From Deltaproteobacteria bacterium (GTDB taxonomy: Bacteria > Desulfobacterota > Desulfarculia > Adiutricales > Adiutricaceae), in the NCBI GenBank assembly GCA_031263485.1, contig JAISFS010000019.1:1-49136 (forward strand): DNA of 49,136 nt. Direction: 5' to 3'. The notes under the pieces were generated by a model. That model had not been told where the DNA came from. It did no database searches and saw only the letters and a program-made list of their open reading frames with translations. Position numbers and translations under genes: made by a program. This document shows positions 8,576 to 16,561 of this stretch, piece by piece. Position 1 is the stretch's first letter, and each line of letters starts with the position of its first letter.

Positions 8576-10651
8576 ACGATCGCCATCTGCCTTGCCGTTG
8601 CGGCCCTGTCCGCCCTCGCGACGTTTTTCGCGATGCCGCTTCACGCCGCCGACGAGAGGCCCGGGAAGAAGTCCGGCGGGAAGGGTCCCGGGAGAAAGTC
8701 CGGCGGGAATGGTCCCGGGGGAGGGAAGCCGGGGCTCGCGGCCCGTTCCTCAAAGGGCGGCTCCTCCGTCCCGAGGAGTTCTGCCGGCCGCAGACGCCCG
8801 AAGGGTTGGCCGAAGTGGCCTTTCCCGCCGGAAGGCCCTACGCTGGACATAGCCCGGAAGCTGGGCGAGAAGCTCGCCGCATCCGGTGAGTTTGAGCTCG
8901 CGGCGACGTACTGGGAAAGGCTGGACACGATTTTCCTCGCCGCCTACGGGGAAAACGATGGGAGGGTCTGGGCCGCCGTGGCCCGCGAGTCCCGTTGCCT
9001 GTTGGAGCTGGGTCGGCCCGTCCCGGCCCTGTGGGGGAGCTCGAGGACGCTCAAGAGCATGCAGGGGGCGTTCTTGCCCCATGCCGTCGATGCCGGCCTG
9101 GAGGCCGGCATGGCGATCGCCCATCAGATTGCCAAAGAGGTGGCGTTCTCGCTCCAGACCCAGCTGGAGGCGGAAGGGCCCGCCCGGAAGGCCCTGAAGA
9201 GCGGGAACGCGAAGGCCGCCTTTTTCGGCGCCTTCGGTGCAACCGGGGACGACGCGCCCGACTTGCCGGGCTCCGCAGGTGTCGATGCCTTGATGCGCCT
9301 TCTCTCCCAAGGCGGAAAAGCCCCAGGCCGCGGAGCCGCAGGCCCTGGAACCAAAGGCGGAGCCGTCGGCTGGGACGTCCCGGAGGGCGAGGGCGTTCTG
9401 ACGGAGCGCCTGGCCGCCCTGCGCGGGGAGCTGGAACGGACCGAGGCCCGAAGCGGATCGACGGGCCCGGAGGCGGCAGAGGCCAGGTACCGCTACGCGA
9501 TGGCGCTCGCGGGCGAGTGGGGCCCGGATACCGGGTACGAAGTGCCCGATGTGCCAGGGGCGAATCTGGCGGAGGCGCTTCGGCTTTGCGATGGCCTCCC
9601 GGAGGCCCTGGCCGATGCCGCCGGGAGGCCTAGCCGCTTGGATGCCTTGAGGCTTCAGGGGTACGTCGCCTTCCGGTCCGGTGACAACCGGCTGGCCGAG
9701 GAAGCGCGCCGAAAGGCCTTGCATGAGGCAGAGGCGAAGTTCGAGCCGTGGCACCCCAGGGCGATCACCGCCGCGGCCGAGCTAGCGTTCACGCTGATCG
9801 AGAAGGGCGACGTGCAAGGCGCGTTCGCGCTCATCTCCAGGTCCGCGGAGGCGAAGGACAAAACTGACGCGACCGACGAGGAACTCGCGCGCATGACCGT
9901 GGTGGTCTCGTCCGTCAACCTGCTCGCCGGGGACGTCGCCGGCGCCATCGCCATGAGGTTCGGCGCCGCCGGAGCCCTCGAAAGGCGATACGGTAAAGAC
10001 TACAGGGGCGCGGTGGAGCTCCGCGCCAGGGGAGCAAGGCTCCTTTTCGAGACCGAGGACTTCAGGGCGGCCGCCGGGTTGCTGGGCGCCTGCGCCGAGT
10101 CCGCGGCCCGTGCCGCTGGCCCCGGCGACCTGCGGGCCCTGCACCTGGCGGACGAACAGGCCGCGGCGCTGTTGATGAGCGGTGACCCATCGGCGGCGGA
10201 GAAGGTCGTCCGGGCAACGCTTTCCGTGCGGCGGGGCCGGGGCGGCCCCAAGGGCTCGGAGGCGGACGCCGGGCTCGCCGACACCCTGACGCTCCTTGGA
10301 GGGATCCGTCAGTATTTGGGGGATCGGGCGGGGGCCAGGGCGGCGAACGCGGAAGAGCGCGCCGCCAGGGCCCGTGCGAAGGGGCCCGGACACCGGGAGA
10401 CCATCGCCACGCTCACGAGGGCGGCCGATGCCGCCGAGGCATCGGGGGACGCCGATGGCGCCCTGGAGCTCCGCCGGGAGGCGCTCGGGCTCCGCGAGGA
10501 AAGCCTGGGCCCCGATGACCCGGACACGATCGAGTCCAGGAAGGCGGTGGAGAGACTCTCGGCCAAAGCCGGCGGCAAAGGCGACCGCAAGCCCGGCGCC
10601 GGAGGGGGCGGCAGGCACGGCGCCAGAGGGGGCGGTAGCGGCAAGGAATGA
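8576..10651 (+). CDS. TPR-like repeat protein, array gene 3, apparent ACG start
   Basis: Gene 6 of the same array begins ATG-ATC-GCC-ATC-TGC-CTT-GCC. Here the same codons are preceded by ACG at 8576, five bases after AGGAGGAGGA. The frame is closed by TGA at 8534, and no ATG, GTG or TTG lies between that stop and ATG 8633, which would remove the whole hydrophobic N-terminus. I therefore place the start at ACG (691 residues). The alternative is that only the 672-residue form without the signal is made, or that the gene is crippled. Domains follow the family pattern: hydrophobic IAICLAVAALSALATFFAMPLHA, a GK-rich stretch, WPKWPFPPEG, AYGENDGRVW, a Gly-rich linker, then TPR-like repeats to LGPDDPDT. 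Confidence 0.8.
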   Translation, partial: TIAICLAVAALSALATFFAMPLHAADERPGKKSGGKGPGRKSGGNGPGGGKPGLAARSSKGGSSVPRSSAGRRRPKGWPKWPFPPEGPTLDIARKLGEKLAASGEFELAATYWERLDTIFLAAYGENDGRVWAAVARESRCLLELGRPVPALWGSSRTLKSMQGAFLPHAVDAGLEAGMAIAHQIAKEVAFSLQTQLEAEGPARKALKSGNAKAAFFGAFGATGDDAPDLPGSAGVDALMRLLSQGGKAPGRGAAGPGTKGGAVGWDVPEGEGVLTERLAALRGELERTEARSGSTGPEAAEARYRYAMALAGEWGPDTGYEVPDVPGANLAEALRLCDGLPEALADAAGRPSRLDALRLQGYVAFRSGDNRLAEEARRKALHEAEAKFEPWHPRAITAAAELAFTLIEKGDVQGAFALISRSAEAKDKTDATDEELARMTVVVSSVNLLAGDVAGAIAMRFGAAGALERRYGKDYRGAVELRARGARLLFETEDFRAAAGLLGACAESAARAAGPGDLRALHLADEQAAALLMSGDPSAAEKVVRATLSVRRGRGGPKGSEADAGLADTLTLLGGIRQYLGDRAGARAANAEERAARARAKGPGHRETIATLTRAADAAEASGDADGALELRREALGLREESLGPDDPDTIESRKAVERLSAKAGGKGDRKPGAGGGGRHGARGGGSGKE

Positions 10652-10820
10652 TCGCAAAGCGCCGCGGCCGATGCCGCCTGCCGGAGGCGCGGGAGAGGCG
10701 CGGCGCCGCAGGTTGCCGGAAGCCGTGTTCCGGCGGCCTTTCCGGCTACGGGGCCGGACTGGCGCGAGCCTCACGCCGAACGATATCTCGACACTCCCTG
10801 CGGGTCGAGCCGCGGGACCT

Positions 10821-10837
10821 TGCCGCGCCATGCGGCA
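10821..10837 (+). promoter_or_regulatory. Leader hairpin before TPR gene 4
   Basis: TGCCGC at 10821-10826 pairs with GCGGCA at 10832-10837 around GCCAT. It lies 18 bases before the ATG at 10856. Loop sequence and length differ from the sister hairpins while the stem is kept. Confidence 0.5.
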
Positions 10838-10855
10838 GCCGAGGACAGGATCCCC

Positions 10856-12775
10856 ATGACTCTAGCCTGCCTTGCCGTTACGGCCCTGGCCGCCCTCGCG
10901 GTCGCGTTTCGCGGGACGGGGCTTCACGCCGCGGGAAAGAGGCCCGTCGGGAAAAGGCGGAAAAAGGGGCCCGCGAGACCCGCCGTCTCGGGCGGGAAGG
11001 CCTCCCCGCCCGGACCTTCCGGCGGCCGGCGTCCGGAGGGCTGGCCGGAGTGGCCCTTCCCGGCAGAAGGCGAGATGCTGGACCGGGAAAGGGCGCTTGG
11101 GGAGGAATACGCCCGGGGCGGGTCTGCGGATTACGCGGGGTCCCGCTGGAGCGGGCTGTTCACCGTCTTCTCGACCGCCTACGGCAAGGCCGATGCCCGG
11201 GCCTGCGCCGCCGCGTCCCGCGAGGCCAGCTGCCTCATGATGGCGGGCCATGGCTGCAGGGCCTTCGCGTCGACCTCTCGGCTGCTCCGGTCCCTGCGGG
11301 AGCCGTTCTGGCCTCGCCCGGACGATGCCGACCCTGCGGCGGCGAGGGAATCCCTGCGCCGGGAGGGCGCGGAGGTGGCGTTCGCGCTCGAGACTCACGC
11401 GGAGGCCACGAAGCGCTACATGAAGTTATCCGCGTCCGAGGACGGGTTCGACTTCCTATCCGCCTATGCCGAAATCGCCAGTGCCCGTTACGATGACGTC
11501 GTGACCGGAATCAAGGCGAAGAGCGGCGGCCCCGCCATCGGCTGGGACGGCCCGGAAGGGGAGGGCGCACGGGCGGCGCGCCTGGAAGCCTTGCGCGGGG
11601 AGCTGGAGAGATCCGGGGTCCGAAACGGCGCCGGGAACCGGGAGTCGGCGGTCGCCAGGTACCGCTACGCGGTGGCCCTTACGGGCGAGCGCGGGTCGGC
11701 GACGGGCTACGAGGACCAGGAGGTGCCCCCGGAGGACCTGAATGAGGCGCTCGGGCTTTGCGAGGGGCTTCCTGAGGCCCTTTCCGGGGCGGGGGCCCCG
11801 GGGGAGCCGGGCCCCTTGGACGCCCGGAGGCTTACGGGACGCGCGGCGTATCTGTCCGGGGACGTGGCGCTGGCCGAGAGAGTACGCCGGAAGGCCCTCG
11901 CGGAGGCCAAGGCGGCGCTCTCGTCGAGGCACCCCGCCGTGCTCGGGCTGAAGTGCGATCTCGCGGAGTCGCTGCTGGCGAAAGGCGACGGGAAACGCGC
12001 GCTCGATCTCCTTTCCGTGATCATGAGCCACCTGACTGTCGGCCCTGCCGCGTCTCCCTTGGAGGCCGCGCGGGCGGCCGTGTTGCTCTCTAACGGCTAC
12101 CTGAGCAGCGGGGATCCGCTGGGCGCCGCGGCGGAGAGGTTCAAGGCGGCCGACAGCCTTGAGATTCGGTACGGCAGTGACCACAGGGGCGCGGTTGAGC
12201 TCCGCGCCCGCGGGGCAGCGCTTCTCTCGGAAACGGGCAACTACGGGGCGGCCGCCGCGGTGTACGGGGCCTGCGCCGAGTCGGCGGCCCGCGCCGTCGG
12301 GGCCCGGGACCTGCGGGCGCTCGCGTTCGCGGACAAGCGCGCCGCGACGCTTATCCTGGCAGGTGATGCCGCGGCTGCCGAGAAGGTCGCCGGGACGACC
12401 CTTTCCGCGCGGCGGGCCCCGGGCGGCCCTTCGGGCAAGGAAGCGGAACTCGGGCTCATAGACACGCTCTCGTTTCTGGGCGCGGCCCTGCGGAAGTCGG
12501 GGGACCTGGCCGGGGCAAGGGCGGCCTGCGCTGACGCGTGCGCGGTTGCGCGGGCGATGGGACCGGGGCACCTCGCTACCGCAGGGGCCATCGAGATGGA
12601 GGCGGCGGTGGCCGAGGATATGGGGGACATGGACGCCGCCCTGGCGCTGAACCGGGAGGCGCTCGCGATCCGCCGGGAGGTCCTGGCCCCTGACGACCGG
12701 GACACGCTCGAGTCCGTTCGCGCCGTCGGGAGGCTTTCGGGCCAGGGCGACGGGAACGGAGATGGCTGGCGGTGA
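10856..12775 (+). CDS. TPR-like repeat protein, array gene 4
   Basis: This 639-residue family member has no known function. ATG 10856 follows AGGA and aligns with its sisters, so the 12-codon upstream extension is rejected. The hydrophobic start MTLACLAVTALAALAVAF ends near GLHA and is followed by KRPVGKRRKKGPARPA. The N-terminal domain has WPEWPFPAEGEMLDRERALGEE, AYGKADARACAAASREASC and a helical part. The linker is short here, without the Gly or Asp runs seen in its sisters. The C-terminal half (from about residue 230) carries GYEDQEVPPEDL, HRGAVELRARGAALL and a final ALNREALAIRREVLAPDD. It is closest to gene 7, sharing the EASC motif and KGPAR stretch, which supports a segmental duplication. 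Confidence 0.87.
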   Translation: MTLACLAVTALAALAVAFRGTGLHAAGKRPVGKRRKKGPARPAVSGGKASPPGPSGGRRPEGWPEWPFPAEGEMLDRERALGEEYARGGSADYAGSRWSGLFTVFSTAYGKADARACAAASREASCLMMAGHGCRAFASTSRLLRSLREPFWPRPDDADPAAARESLRREGAEVAFALETHAEATKRYMKLSASEDGFDFLSAYAEIASARYDDVVTGIKAKSGGPAIGWDGPEGEGARAARLEALRGELERSGVRNGAGNRESAVARYRYAVALTGERGSATGYEDQEVPPEDLNEALGLCEGLPEALSGAGAPGEPGPLDARRLTGRAAYLSGDVALAERVRRKALAEAKAALSSRHPAVLGLKCDLAESLLAKGDGKRALDLLSVIMSHLTVGPAASPLEAARAAVLLSNGYLSSGDPLGAAAERFKAADSLEIRYGSDHRGAVELRARGAALLSETGNYGAAAAVYGACAESAARAVGARDLRALAFADKRAATLILAGDAAAAEKVAGTTLSARRAPGGPSGKEAELGLIDTLSFLGAALRKSGDLAGARAACADACAVARAMGPGHLATAGAIEMEAAVAEDMGDMDAALALNREALAIRREVLAPDDRDTLESVRAVGRLSGQGDGNGDGWR

Positions 12776-13010
12776 CCGGGGTGAGCAGGGGCCGGAAGCA
12801 GGCAGGGCTCATGGCGGGCCCGCCGGCGCGGCGCCGCGGGTTCCCGCCGCGATCAGGGCTCAGGCCTGCGGCGGAATCTCCTGTCCGGACTGCCCCCGGT
12901 CGCCTTTCCGCACCGGGAGCCGACGGCGGGAGGACGGCCCGGCGACCGCCGATGCCTCGGCAACCCGCGCCTGTTATCCTGAGCCCCCGTGGCCGATGGA
13001 CGCAGGAAGC

Positions 13011-13028
13011 CTGCCGCCCTTGCGGCAG
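13011..13028 (+). promoter_or_regulatory. Leader hairpin before TPR gene 5
   Basis: CTGCCGC at 13011-13017 pairs perfectly with GCGGCAG at 13022-13028 around CCTT. The SD AAAGGA follows, then ATG 13047. This is the cleanest example of the shared leader stem. Confidence 0.55.
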
Positions 13029-13046
13029 CCAAGCAAAGGACACCGT

Positions 13047-15164
13047 ATGACCGTTATCTGCCTTGCCATGATGGCCTTAGCCGCCCTCGCGGCGTTCCCG
13101 GCTATGCCGCTTCACGCCGGCGGGGAGAAGCCCCCGGAAAGGAAGTCCGCCGGGAAGAAACCCCCGGAAAAGGAACGCGCCGGGAAGAAGTCCCAGAAAA
13201 CGGAACTCGGAAAAAAGATCGTCGGAGGTGAGACGCCGGACCCCTCGAAGCGCTCGGCCGTCGACCGGACGGTCGTTCCGAAAAGGCCCTCCGGCAGCGG
13301 CCGCCTGCCGGGCTGGCCCAAGTGGCCTTTCCCGCCCGAAGGTCCGGCGCTGGACGGGGCTCGTGAGCAGGGCGAGAGGCTCGCCCGCTCCGGGAAGGCG
13401 GAGTTCGCGAGGAGCTCCTGGAGCCAGCTGATGACCGTCTTCTTGACCGCCTACGGGGAAAGGGACGCGCGCGTCTGGACCTCCCTGTCCCGAGAGGCCC
13501 GTTGCATGCTTGATGCGGGCGAGTGCTTCAAGGCCCTGGCTGTGAGCACGAAGGCGCTGAAGAGGTTGCGGGGGTCGTTCTGGCACCATTTGGTCGGCGC
13601 AGATATGGAGGCCGGCAATGCGGTCCTGCGCCAGGCCGAGCTGGAGGTGGCGTTCGCGAGCGAGACCCAGGGCGCGGCGAGGGAGTCTGTCCGGGAGGCC
13701 TTGGACAGCGGGGACGGGAAGAAAGCCCTGGCGGACGCCTTCGTCTATGCGGGGGACGATGCCGGCTTCCCGGGCTGGGACGTTGACGCCGAGGTACTGA
13801 TAAGCTTTTTCGTAGACAACCTAAACGGTGGCGACGACGACGATGATGACGATGACGATGATGACGACTACGGCGATGACGGGGGCGATGATGGCGACGG
13901 AGGCGAAGACTTCGAACGCGGTCGCGGCGACGCCGTAGGCTGGGACTCCCAGGATGGCGAGGGCCATCGCGCGGAGCGGCTGGCGGCCTTGCGCGGGGAG
14001 CTGGAGCGGGCCGAGTCGCGAAGCGGCGCCGGAAGCGCGGAATCGGCTGTTGCCAGGTACCGCTACGCGAGGGCGCTCGCGGGCGAGTGGGGCCTGCGGA
14101 CGGGATACGAGAACCCTGACGTGCCCCGGAAGGATCTGGCGGCGGCCCTTGAATTGTGCGATGGTCTGCCGGAGGCCCTGGCCGGCGCCTCCGGGGGGCA
14201 TGGTCGGCTGGACGCCTTGAGGCTTTTGGGGTCCGCGGCCTTCCGATCCGAACGGTTCGATCTGGCCGAGGAAACGCGCCGCCAGGCCTTGAAGGAGGCG
14301 GAGGCCATGCTGGGGCCTGGGCACCCGATCTCGCTCGCTCTCAAGTGCGAGCTCGCGGAGTCGCTGGCTGTGAAAGGCGACGTGGCCGGAGCGATCGGGC
14401 TCATATCCGCGGGAGCGACAGGGCTGACGGCCGTCTCGGACGGGCCGCCCGATGAGGCCGCGCGGGCGAACGTGATTTTCTCGCGTTTCAACGTCGAACT
14501 CGGGGACCCGGTCGCCGCCGTGGCCTTGAGATTCGGCTCCGCCCTCATCCTGGAGCACCATTACGGCAAGGACCACAGGGGCGCGGTGGAGCTCCGCGCC
14601 GCCGGAGCCGAGATCCTCATGGGCACGGGGGACTTGCGGGCGGCCGCAGCGGTGCTGGGCGCCTGCGTAGAGTCCGCGGCCCGCGCGGCAGGCCCCGGCG
14701 ACCTGCGGACGCTGGCGTTGGCTGACATTTACGCCTTGGCGCTTTTTGCCGGCGAGGACATCAGGGCTGCGGGGGCCGCCCGGAAGACGCTTGCCGCTCG
14801 GCGGGCCCCCGGCGCACCCGAGGGCCCGGAGGCGGACGCCGGGCTTGCCAACACGCTCACGCTCCTGGGCGGGATCCTGCTGAGGGCTGGGGATCCGGAA
14901 GGCGCCAGGGATGTCTTCGCGGAAGAGTTCCTCCTCAGGGGACGGACGCAGGGGGCCGGGCACCGGTATACCCTCACGGCGCTCGCACGGGAGGCCGCCG
15001 CCGCCGAGGACATGGGTGACTTCGGCGACGCATTGACGTTTCATCTTGAGGCCCTCGCGCTCCGCACGGAGAGCCTGGGCCCCGATGACCCGGACACGCT
15101 CGCGTCCAGGAAGGCCGTGGAGAGGCTGTCAGCCAAGGGCAAGGGCGGCGGCAAGGGCAAGTGA
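13047..15164 (+). CDS. TPR-like repeat protein with poly-Asp linker, array gene 5
   Basis: This 705-residue family member starts at ATG 13047 after AAAGGA. The same frame stays open for 95 codons upstream, but that part aligns with no sister protein and holds the leader hairpin. The N-terminus is MTVICLAMMALAALAAFPAMPLHA, then KKPPEKERAGKK-type Lys/Pro repeats. The N-terminal domain contains WPKWPFPPEG, AYGERDARVWTSLSREARCML. The linker (about residues 262-290) is a run of aspartates encoded by GAY codons at 13830-13905, followed by GD repeats. The C-terminal TPR-like region runs from ARYRYARALAGEWG to LGPDDPDT with a KGKGGGKGK tail. It is closest to gene 8, which has the same acidic linker and AARESVREAL/IL block. 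Confidence 0.87.
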   Translation: MTVICLAMMALAALAAFPAMPLHAGGEKPPERKSAGKKPPEKERAGKKSQKTELGKKIVGGETPDPSKRSAVDRTVVPKRPSGSGRLPGWPKWPFPPEGPALDGAREQGERLARSGKAEFARSSWSQLMTVFLTAYGERDARVWTSLSREARCMLDAGECFKALAVSTKALKRLRGSFWHHLVGADMEAGNAVLRQAELEVAFASETQGAARESVREALDSGDGKKALADAFVYAGDDAGFPGWDVDAEVLISFFVDNLNGGDDDDDDDDDDDDYGDDGGDDGDGGEDFERGRGDAVGWDSQDGEGHRAERLAALRGELERAESRSGAGSAESAVARYRYARALAGEWGLRTGYENPDVPRKDLAAALELCDGLPEALAGASGGHGRLDALRLLGSAAFRSERFDLAEETRRQALKEAEAMLGPGHPISLALKCELAESLAVKGDVAGAIGLISAGATGLTAVSDGPPDEAARANVIFSRFNVELGDPVAAVALRFGSALILEHHYGKDHRGAVELRAAGAEILMGTGDLRAAAAVLGACVESAARAAGPGDLRTLALADIYALALFAGEDIRAAGAARKTLAARRAPGAPEGPEADAGLANTLTLLGGILLRAGDPEGARDVFAEEFLLRGRTQGAGHRYTLTALAREAAAAEDMGDFGDALTFHLEALALRTESLGPDDPDTLASRKAVERLSAKGKGGGKGK

Positions 15165-15355
15165 TGATCGGAGGGTGCCGGGGCCGTGATCTTCTTGTAC
15201 GCATGCGGGGAACCCCGCCGCTGACGTCCTGCGGGAAACGGCCCCTCCGTGGTTGTCCGCTGGCGGATTGCCCGCGCCCGCTTTCTTGAACCTCCCGCTG
15301 CTTGCGTCCGCCCCCTGCCGCCCAGCCGTTGATTGCGTCCGCATGACCCCTGCCT

Positions 15356-15436
15356 CGGCTTGCGCCCGCCTGACCACCGCCGCGGCTTGCGCCCGCCTGA
15401 CCACCGCCCCGGCTTGCGCCCGCCTGACCACCGCCC
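15356..15436. repeat. 27-bp tandem repeat before array gene 6
   Basis: Three units start at 15356, 15383 and 15410, each CGGCTTGCGCCCGCCTGACC plus ACCGCC(G/C). They differ at a single base. The block ends about 25 bases before the gene 6 ATG. Confidence 0.95.
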
Positions 15437-15442
15437 CGGCGG
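15431..15442 (+). promoter_or_regulatory. Short GC stem before TPR pseudogene 6
   Basis: CCGCC at 15431-15435 can pair with GGCGG at 15438-15442. It sits where the leader hairpins of the sister genes lie, but it is short, has a two-base loop and overlaps the last 27-bp repeat unit. Confidence 0.3.
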
Positions 15443-15460
15443 CTGAGAGAAAGGACCCCC

Positions 15461-16561
15461 ATGATCGCCATCTGCCTTGCCGTGATGGCCTTGTCCGTCC
15501 TCTCGGCGTTCCCCGGGGCGCCGTATCACGCCGCCGGAAAGAAGTCCGGCGGAAAATGGCCCGGCGCGAAGAACCCGGGGAAATCGGCGTCCGGAAACGG
15601 GAAACCTATGCCCACTGGGTGCGCCGCCGAGAAAAGGTTTGCCCCCATGAAGCCTTCCGGCACCGGGCGCCCGGAGGGTCCGCCGGAATGGCCCCTCCCG
15701 TCAGAAGGCCGGGCGCTGGGCATGGCCCGGAAGCTTGCCGAGCAGTTCGCCTGCGGAGGGCGCCTTGAGACCGCGAGATCCATCTGGAGCTGGCTGAGCA
15801 AGGTGTTCTCCGCCGCCAACTGTCAAAGGGACGCGCCGGTCGCTTCCGCCATGTCCCGCGAGGCCCGATGTCTCGTGGATCTTGGCGAGGGCTTCCCGGC
15901 CCTGGCGGGATGCACGATGACGTTCAGGCATCTTTGCGGGACGGGTGATTTCCGGGCGGCCGGGGGGGTGCTGGGACGTCGCGTCGAGTCTGCGTATCGT
16001 GTTGCTGGCATCCGCGATCTGAGGATCCTGGCGCTCGCGGACCTTCACGCCGGTGCGATTATCGTGTCGGGCGGGGGGAGAATGCGCCCGGGCGACCCTT
16101 TCCGTGCGCCGGGCGGCCCCGCGGGGCCCGAGGCGGAGAAGGGGAGCGCCGGCACGCTCCCGGTCCTGGCCGCGTCCCTGCTGAAGCAGGGGGATCCGGC
16201 GGATGCCTGGGCGGCCTGCGCGGAAGAGCGCACGGTCAGGTCACGGGCATCGGGAGCCCCTCGCGGCGCTCTCGCGGGAGGCCCATGCCGCCGAGGCCAT
16301 GGGGACGCCGACGGAGTCCCGACGCTCCACCGGGAGGCGCTCGCGCACCGCACTGAGAGCCTGGGGCCAGACGATCCGGACACGCGCATGTCCGCGGAGG
16401 CGGTGGATAGGCTTTCGCGAAAGAGGCGGGGCTCAGAATGGCCGGAAAGTCGCCCTTGGGGGGCTTTTTGCTCCTCCCAGCGGCCCGCGCGGGCCGCATT
16501 AACCTGCCGCCTCCGGCGGCATAGGAAAGGAACCGTATGGCAGTCGTCTGCCTTGCCTTGA
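15461..16561 (+). pseudogene. Decayed TPR-like array gene 6
   Basis: The 366-codon frame starts like gene 3 (MIAICLAVMALSVLSAF, then KKSGGK and ARKLAEQFACGG) but is about half the normal length. After CTMTFRHLCG it jumps to TGDFRAAGGVLG, skipping the linker and the first half of the C-terminal domain found in all sisters. Two further lesions are visible. Near 16080-16110 the family block ARATLSVRR is read in another frame. Near 16245-16315 the block HREPLAALSREAHAAEAMG is also out of frame, before the frame returns at LHREALAHRTESLGPDDPDT. The normal stop is lost, and about 45 foreign codons run over the start of gene 7. It is probably a non-functional remnant, although a truncated protein could be made. 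Confidence 0.8.
16505..16521 (+). promoter_or_regulatory. Leader hairpin before TPR gene 7
   Basis: TGCCGCC at 16505-16511 pairs perfectly with GGCGGCA at 16515-16521 around TCC. The SD region AGGAAAGGA follows and ATG is at 16537. Confidence 0.5.

Noticed and set aside
12762..13046. Upstream in-frame extension of array gene 5 (and of genes 2, 4 and 8)
   Set aside because: Extensions do not align between sisters, contain hairpins or repeats, and each later ATG has its own SD. Gene 7 has a stop at the equivalent place.
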